Origin: Candidatus Accumulibacter appositus
GTDB taxonomy: Bacteria; Pseudomonadota; Gammaproteobacteria; Burkholderiales; Rhodocyclaceae
DNA: 43,493 nucleotides
Assembly (NCBI GenBank): GCA_000585055.1
Contig: JEMX01000057.1
Location: 316-43,808 of the forward strand
Reading direction: 5' to 3'
Made by a program: the position numbers and the translations under genes. Below the pieces are notes generated by a model. That model searched no databases. It was not told the DNA's origin and was given only the letters and a program-made list of their open reading frames with translations. Shown piece by piece: positions 35,605 through 43,493 of this stretch; within the stretch, counting starts at the first letter, position 1, and each line of letters begins with the position of its first letter.

Positions 35605-36666
35605 TCAGACCGTCAGGTCGACCTGCTGCACGGTACCGACGCCGCCATCATCCCGCAGGTACAGGCCGCTCGCGCGAATCTGGGCCTGCAACTCATTGGC
35701 ACTGTTCTTGAGCGCGAACGGACTGTCGACACTGGCCACGCTCAGCGCGCCGATACCCGCCTGCGCCAGACCAAGCAGCCGATCCGTACCGCCAGCGTCC
35801 TTGCTCCAGATGCGCAACTTCTCGAAAACCTCGTCGCCGCTGTCGATCCAGCCGTTGCCATCACCGTCGAGCACCGCCAGCTCAGCAAAACCGTCCCCAC
35901 TACGCGCGCCAAACAGCTCCAGCCCGTTATTGATTTTGCCGTCACCATTGCGATCAAGCGCCAGAAAGCCACTGCCACGACGCACGAAATTGATCTCCTC
36001 GGTGCGACCGTCGGCGTCGAGATCGAAGCTGAAGCGCTGACTGCTCAACTGCGCTGCCGTCCCCGCGAAGTTGAGCACCAGCGGGTCCTTGCGGGCGCGC
36101 GCATCACCGAACTGGATACTGAGGTCGGACTCGCGATGATAGCTGCGGCTCATCTCAAGAGAAATCGAGAACTGGATCTCCTCGCCGGCAGCCGTTCGCA
36201 CCACGCCCGAGGCCTGAACACTCGTCTGCTCGATTTCGCTGTAGGCCTCGTGGCGAATGTATTCGGCGACGAAACCAGCCCTGGCCGGGGCGCCCCGCGC
36301 GCTGTCCGCTGGCCGCGAACGCTCAGCCTCCACCGGCCCGGCTGCCGCTGGAGAAGTCAGCTCGCGCGCATCGAGGACGCGCACCTCGCGGCCGGTGAGC
36401 ATCGCCACCATCGCCCGAATGAGGCGCAGCATCGGGTCTCTCTCGACCGACTCCAAGCTCTCCTCGATTGCTGTGGCCTCGTTCGACAGCGCCGCCCGGC
36501 CGCTGTCGGAAAGCTGAACGTCACTGGCGGCCGCAAGCAAGCCGGCACCACCCCCGACCAGCGAGCGTCCCGACCCAGGGCTGATGATCATCGACTCACG
36601 CAGCTCGTGGCGCTGCAGACTGACGGACGTAGACTGCAGTTGCAGGCTTGCGCTGGCGATTTCCAT
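35605..36666 (-). CDS. Protein with EF-hand-like calcium motifs
   Basis: 353 residues, start behind AAGGAG. No signal peptide is visible. The N-terminal 130 residues look disordered or helical. The middle (about 130-205) has a predicted strand-rich segment with FSISLEMSRSYHRE. The C-terminal part has three acidic calcium-loop motifs: DLDADG (215-220), DRNGDGKINNG (238-248) and DGDGNGWIDSGD (267-278). Such proteins occur in many gamma- and betaproteobacteria without known function. It is convergent with the Ser/Thr kinase (14-base gap). A perfect palindrome lies upstream at 36702. Confidence 0.7.
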   Translation of the reverse strand: MEIASASLQLQSTSVSLQRHELRESMIISPGSGRSLVGGGAGLLAAASDVQLSDSGRAALSNEATAIEESLESVERDPMLRLIRAMVAMLTGREVRVLDARELTSPAAAGPVEAERSRPADSARGAPARAGFVAEYIRHEAYSEIEQTSVQASGVVRTAAGEEIQFSISLEMSRSYHRESDLSIQFGDARARKDPLVLNFAGTAAQLSSQRFSFDLDADGRTEEINFVRRGSGFLALDRNGDGKINNGLELFGARSGDGFAELAVLDGDGNGWIDSGDEVFEKLRIWSKDAGGTDRLLGLAQAGIGALSVASVDSPFALKNSANELQAQIRASGLYLRDDGGVGTVQQVDLTV

Positions 36667-36701
36667 TTGCTGATCTCCTTGGCCGGGAAAGACCTACCGA
36701 T

Positions 36702-36717
36702 CAGTCGTTAACGACTG
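36702..36717. promoter_or_regulatory. Perfect 16-base palindrome upstream of the EF-hand-like gene
   Basis: CAGTCGTTAACGACTG lies 36 bases before the start of the EF-hand-like gene, between it and the hemH 3' end. It may be an operator or part of the promoter. Confidence 0.4.
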
Positions 36718-36783
36718 CGGACGAGGAGAACTTGATCAATGGCGGAAGCTATTTGCGCGGCCCCACCCACGCCGGCGCCTCCC

Positions 36784-37884
36784 TCAGGACGGCGCGCCCA
36801 ATGCCTTGGCCCGCAGGGCGCTGAGCTCCAGCTCAGCCTGCTGGGGTGCGTGTGTCGGCCAGCCGCGCAGCTGCGTTTCGGCAATGTCAGCCAGCGCGCG
36901 AATCCAGTCGTCACGGTCGTTGAGGCACGGCAGGTAGTGGAACTCCTTGCCGCCGCCGCGGAGGAACTCGGCGCGCCCTTCGATGGCAATCTCTTCGAGC
37001 GTCTCCAGGCAGTCCGCGGGAAAGCCCGGGCAAATCACATCCACCCGCTGCACGCCCTGCTTGCCAAGCGCCCTCAGCGTTGGCGCGGTGTACGGCTGCA
37101 GCCACTCGGCGCGGCCGAAACGCGACTGAAAGCAGACCTGATAGCGCTGCGCATCCAGGTCAAGCGCCTCGGCCAGCAAGCGGCCGCTCTTCTGACATTC
37201 GCAGTGGTAAGGATCGCCCTTGTCCAGGGTATAACGCGGCAGCCCATGAAAGCTCATGATCAGTCGATACGAGTCGCCGGGCTGCCCACTGCTCGCCCAG
37301 TGCTCACGAACGCTGGCCGCGAGCGCCGCGATGTAGCCGGGATGGTCGGCAAAACTCCGCACCGAGCGCAGCTCCGGTTGGTTGCGAACGCTCTGCAGCC
37401 AGCTGCAGGCGACATCGATGGCCGTGGCCGAGGTGCTCGCCGCGTACTGAGGATAGAGCGGCAGCAGCAGAATCCGCGTACAGCCGGCAGCCTTGAGTCG
37501 CGCCAGGGTCGCCGCAATCGACGGCTGGCCATAACGCATCGCGTAATCAACGAGCAGCTGATGCCCGGCCTGCCCCAGGAAGCCACGCAACAGCTTCGCC
37601 TGCCGTTCAACATGCACTTTCAGTGGTGAGCCCTCGTCCGTCCAGATCGAGGCGTACTTTTCGGCCGACTTTCGCGGTCGCACGCGGAGGATGATGCCAT
37701 TCAGAATCAGCCACCAGATGGGGCGTGGAATCTCGACGACGCGTGGGTCGGAAAGAAATTCCTTGAGGTAGCGTCGCACCGCCGGTGCCGTCGGCTCTTC
37801 GGGCGTCCCGAGATTGATCAACAAGACGGCGGTTTTTTCCGGCGTACCATGACGGTAAGCAGGCTCGGGAAGATAGCGAGGCAT
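36784..37884 (-). CDS. hemH: Ferrochelatase
   Basis: 366 residues, starting [13 protein letters not shown] at 37884. It inserts iron into protoporphyrin IX. Signature elements: [31 protein letters not shown], the region [14 protein letters not shown], the catalytic histidine in [12 protein letters not shown], and [15 protein letters not shown]. The ATG shares bases with the hrcA stop (TGATG), so translation is coupled to that of the heat-shock repressor. Length is normal for the family. Confidence 0.95.
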   Translation of the reverse strand: MPRYLPEPAYRHGTPEKTAVLLINLGTPEEPTAPAVRRYLKEFLSDPRVVEIPRPIWWLILNGIILRVRPRKSAEKYASIWTDEGSPLKVHVERQAKLLRGFLGQAGHQLLVDYAMRYGQPSIAATLARLKAAGCTRILLLPLYPQYAASTSATAIDVACSWLQSVRNQPELRSVRSFADHPGYIAALAASVREHWASSGQPGDSYRLIMSFHGLPRYTLDKGDPYHCECQKSGRLLAEALDLDAQRYQVCFQSRFGRAEWLQPYTAPTLRALGKQGVQRVDVICPGFPADCLETLEEIAIEGRAEFLRGGGKEFHYLPCLNDRDDWIRALADIAETQLRGWPTHAPQQAELELSALRAKALGAPS

Positions 37885-38912
37885 CAGGAGTTGGCCTGGT
37901 AGGTGAGCGCGGAAGAAAGCAGTTTGGCGGTGATGTCGACGATCGGGATGACGCGCTCGTAAGCCATGCGGGTGGGACCGATCACGCCCACCGAACCGAC
38001 GACCTGACCGTCGACCTCGTAGGGTGCAGTCACCACGCTGCACTCGTCTAGCGGTGCCAGGCCCGATTCCCCGCCAATGAAGATCTGCACGCCGTCGGCG
38101 CGATGCGACAGGTCGAGTAACTGCATCAGCGAAGTGCGCTGCTCGAAGAGGTCGAACAACTCGCGCAGCCGCTTCATGTTCGAAGAAAACTCCTCGACTT
38201 CAAGCAGATTGCGCTCGCCCGAAATGACGTAGCGATCGTCTGGACCCTGCATCGCTTCGTCGCCCGCAGCGAGCGCGGCGGCCATCAGCGACTGCAGGTC
38301 ACCGCGCAGCCGCTGCAGTTCCTCCTGAACACGGGAACGAATGTGCTCGAAATCGCCGCCGATGAAGTGCTGGTTCAGGTAGTTGGTTGCCGTAACCAGT
38401 TCCGACGGAGTGTACGACCGCCCGGGGAAAAGCAGGCGATTCTGCACATCACCATCGGCGGTCACCAGGATCAGCAGGATGCGCTTTTCCGACAGGCTGA
38501 CGAACTCGATCTGGCGAATCTTCGGCACCCGACGCCTGGGCGTCATGACGATGCCCGCAAAGTGGCTCAAGCCCGAGAGTAGGCGTGAAGCATTGCTGAT
38601 CAACTGGCGCGGTTGCGAAAGCAGCAGCTGCCCCGCGATGGCATCGATCTTTTCTTTCTCGAGCGGCTCGACGGTGAGCAGGCTATCGACGAAGAAGCGG
38701 TAGCCGCGCGAGGTCGGCACACGCCCGGCCGAGGTATGCGGGCTGGCAATCAGGCCATTCTCTTCGAGGTCGGCCATGACGTTGCGCACGGTCGCGGCCG
38801 ACAGGTCCAGGCCGGAATATTTTGACAAGGCGCGCGATCCGACCGGCAGTCCGTCCGCGACGTAACGTTCAATGAGCGTCTTGAGCAGCCTTCTGGCGCG
38901 TTCGTCTAGCAT
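37884..38912 (-). CDS. hrcA: Heat-inducible transcription repressor HrcA
   Basis: 342 residues. An N-terminal winged helix ([53 protein letters not shown] region) is followed by the GAF-like HrcA domain with [18 protein letters not shown] and a C-terminal [21 protein letters not shown]. HrcA represses chaperone genes by binding CIRCE. No CIRCE element is visible in this window, so its targets, probably groESL, lie elsewhere. It has no ribosome site. A TAGAAT lies seven bases before the ATG. It is divergent from nadK. Confidence 0.95.
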   Translation of the reverse strand: MLDERARRLLKTLIERYVADGLPVGSRALSKYSGLDLSAATVRNVMADLEENGLIASPHTSAGRVPTSRGYRFFVDSLLTVEPLEKEKIDAIAGQLLLSQPRQLISNASRLLSGLSHFAGIVMTPRRRVPKIRQIEFVSLSEKRILLILVTADGDVQNRLLFPGRSYTPSELVTATNYLNQHFIGGDFEHIRSRVQEELQRLRGDLQSLMAAALAAGDEAMQGPDDRYVISGERNLLEVEEFSSNMKRLRELFDLFEQRTSLMQLLDLSHRADGVQIFIGGESGLAPLDECSVVTAPYEVDGQVVGSVGVIGPTRMAYERVIPIVDITAKLLSSALTYQANS

Positions 38913-38919
38913 GGCTTGG

Positions 38920-38925
38920 ATTCTA
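38920..38925 (-). promoter_or_regulatory. -10 element of hrcA, seven bases before the start codon
   Basis: TAGAAT on the minus strand (5 of 6 matches to TATAAT). Transcription would begin at or next to the ATG, giving a leaderless mRNA. No Shine-Dalgarno sequence is visible. Confidence 0.4.
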
Positions 38926-38970
38926 CAAAAATTCTCCGCTCGCGGGGCGCCGCGGAAGAAAGCTGAATTG

Positions 38971-38979
38971 TGGTCTAAT
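38971..38979 (+). promoter_or_regulatory. Extended -10 of nadK, seven bases before the start codon
   Basis: TGGTCTAAT fits TGn plus TCTAAT (5 of 6). Its spacing to the ATG is the same as in divergent hrcA, and no ribosome site is visible. A leaderless transcript is suggested. Confidence 0.42.
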
Positions 38980-38986
38980 TGGCGCC

Positions 38987-39916
38987 ATGAACAATGTCTT
39001 TCCTCACGATTCGGCTGACTGCGCGAACCTGCCCAAGACCATTGCGCTGATCGGCAAGTACCATAGTCAGGATATTGCCGAATCGATCCGCACGCTGGCC
39101 AGCTACCTGCACGAACGCGGCATGACCGTCCTGATCGAGGAAGAGACCGCGCGTAACGTCATGTCGCAACTGGAACTGCGCAGCTGGGCCAGCGGCAGCT
39201 TTGCCTGGTTGGGCGCACATGCCGACCTTGCAATTGTGGTCGGCGGCGACGGCACCATGCTCAACGCCGCACGCCAGTTGGCCCGTTATCGCGTGCCCCT
39301 GGTCGGGGTAAACCAGGGGCGCCTGGGCTTCATGACCGACATCTCGCGTGACGACATGCTGGCCGCCATGAACGATCTGCTCGACGGCCGCTTCGTTCCC
39401 GAGACGCGCATGCTCCTCGAAGCCGAGGTGCTGCGCGACGAGCGCCCGGTCGGAGCGCCGCATCTGGCGCTCAACGACGTCGTCGTAGATAAAGGAGCCA
39501 TCGGCCGAATGATCGAATTCGGGCTGGCCGTGGACGGTGAATTCATTTATCACCTGCGCGCGGACGGCCTGATTGTCGCCACCTCTACCGGCTCGACGGC
39601 CTACGCGCTATCGGCCAATGGCCCGATCCTGCATCCGCAGGTTTCGGCGATCGCGCTGGTTCCGCTTTGCCCGCATGCGCTGACCAACCGGCCGATCCTG
39701 GTTGGCGATCGCAACGAAATCGAAATCCGCATCGTCCATGGCACCGATTCACGCGTGCACTTCGACGGCCAGGTGACGGTCGACCTCGAGAACGGAGATT
39801 GCGTTCGCATCCGCCGCTCCGAGTACTCGATCTGCCTGCTGCATCCACCCGACCACAGCTACTTCGCCATGCTCCGTCAGAAGCTGCACTGGAGCGAGCG
39901 GCCGAAGGAGCACTAG
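38987..39916 (+). CDS. nadK: NAD kinase
   Basis: 309 residues, phosphorylating NAD to NADP. The ATP/NAD-kinase motif GGDGT stands at 86-90, followed by [13 protein letters not shown] and the second family motif [25 protein letters not shown]. The gene is divergent from hrcA across 74 bases and is followed by recN after 23 bases, the usual betaproteobacterial arrangement. It appears to lack a ribosome site. Confidence 0.96.
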   Translation: MNNVFPHDSADCANLPKTIALIGKYHSQDIAESIRTLASYLHERGMTVLIEEETARNVMSQLELRSWASGSFAWLGAHADLAIVVGGDGTMLNAARQLARYRVPLVGVNQGRLGFMTDISRDDMLAAMNDLLDGRFVPETRMLLEAEVLRDERPVGAPHLALNDVVVDKGAIGRMIEFGLAVDGEFIYHLRADGLIVATSTGSTAYALSANGPILHPQVSAIALVPLCPHALTNRPILVGDRNEIEIRIVHGTDSRVHFDGQVTVDLENGDCVRIRRSEYSICLLHPPDHSYFAMLRQKLHWSERPKEH

Positions 39917-39939
39917 ACGATTTCTGCGACCACCCCATC

Positions 39940-41595
39940 ATGCTACGCCGGCTGACGATTCGCGACTTTGTGCTGGTCGATCACCTGGAACTCGAGTTCC
40001 AGGGCGGTTTCGGCACGCTCACCGGAGAGACCGGCGCCGGCAAATCGATTCTTGTCGACGCGCTGGCCTTTGCCCTCGGCGAGCGCGCCGACGCCAGCCT
40101 GATCCGCGCCGGCAGCGAGCGCGCCGAGATCGGCGCCGAATTCGATCTCGAGGATTCTCCGGTAGCCGCAGAATGGCTGCGAGAGCACGATCTCGATAGC
40201 CAGGACGGTCTGCTGCTGCGCCGAGTGCTCGACGCCAACGGCCGCTCGCGCGCCTATCTGAATGGCTCGCCGGTCACCCAGGCGCAGCTTCGCGAGGTCG
40301 CCGAAGGGCTGGTCGACATCCACGGTCAGCACGCCCACCAATCGCTGCTGCGCGGCGATGCCCAACGCGCACTACTCGATTCGCACGCCCGACTCGATGG
40401 CTTGCTGGCCGAAGTCGCCGCCACCTGGCGGCAATGGCGCGAGGCCAAGAGCCGCCTCGAGGCCGCCGCCGATGGCATTGAAGCCTTGGCCGCCGAACGC
40501 GAGCAACTCAGCTGGCAGCTTGGCGAACTGACGGCGCTCGGCTTTTCGAGCGAGGAATGGCGGGCTCTGAATGACGAGCACAAGCGCCTGGCGCACGCGG
40601 CAAGCCTGGTCGAAGGCGCCGAGTTCTCGTTGCAGGTGCTCGCCGAAGGCGATTCAGCCTGTGAAGCGCAGGTCACCAGCGTCGCCAATCGGCTCGACGG
40701 CCTTTCCGAATACGACCCTGCACTCTCTGAAGTCGCCGTCCTGCTGCAGTCGGCGCGGGCGGAACTCAGCGAGGCGATCTCCGCACTTCGCCGCTACGCC
40801 AACCGCGTCGAACTTGATCCGCAGCGCCTGACAGACGTCGAGAGCCGCATCGAAGCCGTGCTTGATTGTGCGCGGAAGTTTCGCTGCACGCCGGACGAAC
40901 TGCCGGCCTTGCTGGCACGCTGGCAGGAACGGCTGGCGGTACTCGGCGACGCCGCCGACCTCGCCGGCCTGGCCGAACGCGTCGCCGCGGCAAGCAAGCA
41001 GTACGAGAAGCTGGCTCAACGGCTGTCCGCTGCCCGCGCCACGGCGGCCGCAGCGCTGGGCGGCGAAGTCAGCCAGGTGATGCAGCAACTGGCGCTTGGT
41101 GGCGGACGCTTCGACGTGGCACTGGTGCCGGTCTCGGGTGGCAGCGCCTGTGGACTCGAACAGATCGAGTTTCGCATTGCCGGGCTGGCAGGAAACGAAT
41201 CGCGTTCGCTGGCCAAGGTCGCCTCGGGCGGCGAGTTGTCGCGAATCAGCCTGGCCATTCAGGTGGTCACCAGTCAGGCGGCAAGCGTGCCGACACTGAT
41301 CTTTGACGAGGTGGACGTCGGTATTGGCGGTGGCGTCGCCGAGGTCGTGGGACGTCTGCTGCGCGAACTGGGTGCCGAACGGCAGGTCCTTTGCGTGACG
41401 CATCTGCCGCAGGTCGCCGCACGTGCCGACTGGCAGTGGCAAGTCAGCAAGGTCGCCGACGCCGGTCAGCTACGCAGCCGTGTCGCCACACTCGGGGCGG
41501 AAGCACGCGTCGAAGAAATAGCCCGCATGCTGGGCGGCATTGATATCACACCGATCACGCGCCAGCACGCCAAGGAAATGCTGCAACTTCCCTGA
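39940..41595 (+). CDS. recN: DNA repair protein RecN
   Basis: 551 residues from the ATG at 39940 (MLRRLTIRDFVLVD). The open frame extends upstream over nadK, but the conserved N-terminus fixes the start. It is an SMC-like ATPase of double-strand break repair: Walker A GETGAGKS (29-36), a long central coiled coil (about 160-380), the ABC signature SGGELSRISLAIQ, and Walker B LIFDEVDVGIGG. The D loop and VTHLPQVAARAD follow. The ribosome site is not obvious. Probably co-transcribed with nadK. Confidence 0.95.
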   Translation: MLRRLTIRDFVLVDHLELEFQGGFGTLTGETGAGKSILVDALAFALGERADASLIRAGSERAEIGAEFDLEDSPVAAEWLREHDLDSQDGLLLRRVLDANGRSRAYLNGSPVTQAQLREVAEGLVDIHGQHAHQSLLRGDAQRALLDSHARLDGLLAEVAATWRQWREAKSRLEAAADGIEALAAEREQLSWQLGELTALGFSSEEWRALNDEHKRLAHAASLVEGAEFSLQVLAEGDSACEAQVTSVANRLDGLSEYDPALSEVAVLLQSARAELSEAISALRRYANRVELDPQRLTDVESRIEAVLDCARKFRCTPDELPALLARWQERLAVLGDAADLAGLAERVAAASKQYEKLAQRLSAARATAAAALGGEVSQVMQQLALGGGRFDVALVPVSGGSACGLEQIEFRIAGLAGNESRSLAKVASGGELSRISLAIQVVTSQAASVPTLIFDEVDVGIGGGVAEVVGRLLRELGAERQVLCVTHLPQVAARADWQWQVSKVADAGQLRSRVATLGAEARVEEIARMLGGIDITPITRQHAKEMLQLP

Positions 41596-41645
41596 CCAGG
41601 AGAGAAGTCGGTGAAGTCGCGTTGGGGGCGACGGCAAAACCAGTC

Positions 41646-41951
41646 TCAGACGGCCTTCTTGCTCCTGCCTTTGGCCGCTTTCTTGAGGGATTTGAACTGT
41701 TCTGGGTCTTCGGCCTTCAGATACTCGACGACCTCGAAGTCCTCGCGCTTGAGGCGCTGAATATCGATTTGCTCGACATGCACCAGGCGCAGCAACTCAC
41801 GCACCGGTTTTGGCATGTTGCGGCCACTTTCGTAGCGCGAACCCCCACTTTGCGTCACGCCGATTTTTGACCAGAACTGCTGCTGATTGAGGCCAAGTTT
41901 GCGGCGAATTTCGCGGGGATCGACCCTCTCGACGACTTTGACGGTGCTCAT
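41646..41951 (-). CDS. XRE-type helix-turn-helix protein
   Basis: 101 residues from the ATG at 41951 behind AAAGGA. A helix-turn-helix is visible in IRRKLGLNQQQFWSKIGVTQSGGSRYESGRNMP (about 14-46), typical of the Cro/XRE type. The C-terminus is short, with a lysine-rich end (KKAAKGRSKKAV). No partner toxin gene adjoins it, so it is not an obvious antitoxin. It is read convergently toward recN. A promoter and a leader hairpin lie upstream. Confidence 0.75.
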   Translation of the reverse strand: MSTVKVVERVDPREIRRKLGLNQQQFWSKIGVTQSGGSRYESGRNMPKPVRELLRLVHVEQIDIQRLKREDFEVVEYLKAEDPEQFKSLKKAAKGRSKKAV

Positions 41952-41985
41952 AGCTATCCTTTCGTACAATACTCCACGCGAACCA

Positions 41986-42005
41986 GCAGGAAACCCGCTT
42001 CCTGC
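41986..42005 (-). other. Hairpin in the leader of the XRE-type gene
   Basis: GCAGGAA and TTCCTGC pair around a six-base loop, 35 bases before the start codon and downstream of the predicted promoter. Possible autoregulatory operator or RNA structure. Confidence 0.35.
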
Positions 42006-42044
42006 CACAGATCGACACCATCTGACCCTAGTAATACACGGCAC

Positions 42045-42072
42045 ACTATAGGCGAATCAAACAGAATTGCAA
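42045..42072 (-). promoter_or_regulatory. Promoter of the XRE-type gene
   Basis: On the minus strand, TTGCAA (42067-42072) and TATAGT (42045-42050) are separated by 16 bases, fitting sigma-70 -35 and -10 boxes with two and one mismatches. Confidence 0.5.
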
Positions 42073-42131
42073 GTGGCATTCGATTAGGCCATTTGACTAA
42101 TGCCGATCGGTTCATCAAGGCCTGAGGCGCT

Positions 42132-42161
42132 TTGCCGCCGTGTCAAGCAATGCTTTAGAAT
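42132..42161 (+). promoter_or_regulatory. Promoter of lysC
   Basis: TTGCCG (42132-42137) and TAGAAT (42156-42161) are separated by 18 bases. The leader would be about 27 bases. No riboswitch-sized leader is present. Confidence 0.5.
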
Positions 42162-42194
42162 ACCGGTTTTTTTGGACCTCCAATTGGATTTGCA

Positions 42195-43475
42195 ATGGCA
42201 CTGATAGTTCAGAAGTTTGGTGGTACGTCGGTGGCCTCGACGGATCGCATCAAAAACGTCGCCAGACGCGTCGCTCGCTGGCAGGCGCAGGGGCACGACG
42301 TGATCGTCGTGCCATCGGCAATGGCCGGCGAAACTAACCGTTTGATCGGCTTGGCCAAGGAGATTTCTCCCTCGCCCGACCCGCGCGAGCTCGACGTCAT
42401 TGCCTCGACCGGCGAACAGGTGACCATCGCGCTGTTGGCCATGGCCATGCATGCGGAAGGCATCAAAGCCAAGAGCTTCACCGGCTCACAGGTCAGTGTG
42501 CTGACCGACAGCGCCTTTACCAAGGCGCGCATCCTCAAGATCGACGAAACACGAATTCGCAAGGCACTCGCTGACGGCAACGTGGTCGTCGTGGCCGGTT
42601 TTCAGGGTACCGATGAACACGGCAATATCACCACCCTGGGCCGCGGCGGTTCGGACACCTCGGCGGTTGCGCTGGCCGCCGCACTCAAGGCTGACGAGTG
42701 CCAGATCTACACCGATGTCGACGGCGTCTACACCACCGACCCGCGCGTCGAGCCGGAAGCCCGCAAACTGGACACCATCACTTTCGAGGAAATGCTGGAA
42801 ATGGCCAGCCTCGGTTCCAAAGTGCTCCAGATCCGCTCGGTCGAGTTCGCCGGCAAGTACAAAGTCAAACTGCGTGTGCTTTCGAGCTTCGAGGACGAAG
42901 GCGAAGGCACGCTGATCACTGTTGAGGAAAAAAGCACCATGGAAGAACCCGTCATTTCCGGCATCGCCTTCAATCGTGACGAAGCCAAACTCACCATGCT
43001 CGGCGTTCCCGACCGCCCAGGCATCGCCTACCAGATCCTCGGGCCGATCGCCGACGCCAACATCGACGTCGACATGATCATCCAGAACATTGGCCGTGAC
43101 GACACCACCGACTTCTCGTTCACCGTCAACCGCAGCGATTACAACAAGGCCCTCGCCGTCCTCGAGACGGTACGGCAAAAAATCGGTGCCCGCGACCTCA
43201 GTGGCGACACCGGCACCTGCAAGGTCTCCGCCGTCGGCGTCGGCATGCGCTCGCATCCCGGCGTCGCCAGCAAGATGTTCGGCGCCCTGGCCAAGGAAGG
43301 CATCAACCTGCAAATGATCTCGACTTCCGAAATAAAAATCTCCGTCGTCATCGAGGAAAAGTACCTGGAACTTGCCGTGCGCGTCCTGCACAAGGCCTTC
43401 GGTCTGGAAAAGCCGCCAAAGTCAAAGTTGGGTTTGACCGGCCGTGACGAAACCGATATCATCACGCCCTCCTAG
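42195..43475 (+). CDS. lysC: Aspartate kinase
   Basis: 426 residues, catalysing the first step of the aspartate family pathway (aspartate to aspartyl phosphate). KFGGTS stands at 7-12, with GRGGSDTSAVALAAALKADECQIYTDVDGVYTTDPR in the kinase domain. Two ACT domains follow (about 265-410), seen in LTMLGVPDRPGIAYQILGPIADANIDVDMI and the SEIKISVVI stretch, suggesting feedback control by lysine and threonine. It shares the aspartate pathway with thrC at 19017. Its TAG stop overlaps the first base of a tRNA-Ser gene. Confidence 0.96.
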   Translation: MALIVQKFGGTSVASTDRIKNVARRVARWQAQGHDVIVVPSAMAGETNRLIGLAKEISPSPDPRELDVIASTGEQVTIALLAMAMHAEGIKAKSFTGSQVSVLTDSAFTKARILKIDETRIRKALADGNVVVVAGFQGTDEHGNITTLGRGGSDTSAVALAAALKADECQIYTDVDGVYTTDPRVEPEARKLDTITFEEMLEMASLGSKVLQIRSVEFAGKYKVKLRVLSSFEDEGEGTLITVEEKSTMEEPVISGIAFNRDEAKLTMLGVPDRPGIAYQILGPIADANIDVDMIIQNIGRDDTTDFSFTVNRSDYNKALAVLETVRQKIGARDLSGDTGTCKVSAVGVGMRSHPGVASKMFGALAKEGINLQMISTSEIKISVVIEEKYLELAVRVLHKAFGLEKPPKSKLGLTGRDETDIITPS

Positions 43476-43493
43476 GAGACGTGGCCGAGAGGT
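43475..43493 (+). tRNA. tRNA-Ser, 5' end (cut by window edge)
   Basis: GGAGACGTGGCCGAGAGGT has the seven-base acceptor strand GGAGACG, T8, G9 and the GGCCGAGAGGT D-arm start typical of bacterial serine tRNAs. The anticodon is beyond the edge. The first G is also the last base of the lysC stop codon. Confidence 0.78.

Noticed and set aside
1..43493. CRISPR array or complete prophage
   Set aside because: No regularly spaced repeats, cas genes, integrase or phage structural genes are visible.

Overview
The window is a high-GC betaproteobacterial chromosome segment. The gene order recN-nadK-hrcA-hemH near grpE-dnaK-dnaJ, the ppiA-ppiB-lpxH cluster beside cysS, and the density of PAS/GGDEF signalling proteins suggest a Rhodocyclales-type organism, possibly Candidatus Accumulibacter. 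That assignment is inference from gene content; no 16S or database search was possible.

Region 1 (1-1115) is mobile-element debris: the 3' end and terminal repeat of a Tn5/IS4-type insertion sequence, a fragment matching the C-terminal tail of a hybrid histidine kinase, and an N-terminal fragment of an ISAs1-family transposase. Region 2 (1116-7719) holds two giant signalling genes in one orientation: a PocR-PAS-hybrid histidine kinase with two REC domains and an HPt, then a REC-REC-PAS-PAS-GGDEF-EAL-REC cyclic-di-GMP enzyme.

Region 3 (7898-12853, minus strand) is the most interesting part. It is a circadian-clock-type locus in the order [PAS-PAS-helical domain]-kaiB-kaiC-[PAS-PAS-histidine kinase]-[response-regulator remnant]. 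The first gene overlaps kaiB by ATGA, sits where kaiA sits in cyanobacteria, and its C-terminal domain shares the residue pattern of the KaiA C-terminal helical bundle. The first protein and the histidine kinase carry closely related tandem PAS modules. The partner response regulator has been deleted down to its two ends.

Region 4 (13089-18763) has a glutaryl-CoA dehydrogenase/CoA-transferase pair, a DUF2062 protein, a DUF2249 protein, a polytopic NnrS-like membrane protein and a small diguanylate cyclase. Region 5 (19017-23478) has thrC with a strong terminator, an unlisted 45-residue membrane protein, nadC, and an FMN glutamate-synthase-domain protein, with a dispersed palindromic repeat occurring twice. 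Region 6 (23491-30047) has ppiA-ppiB-lpxH-recQ on the minus strand, cysS, and a periplasmic branched-chain-type binding protein. Region 7 (30272-41595) is the heat-shock and housekeeping block: grpE-dnaK-dnaJ behind a sigma-32-like promoter, a Ser/Thr kinase with a cyclic-nucleotide domain, an EF-hand-like protein, hrcA-hemH, and divergent nadK-recN. Region 8 (41646-43493) has an XRE-type regulator, lysC, and the first 19 bases of a tRNA-Ser gene that shares one base with the lysC stop codon.
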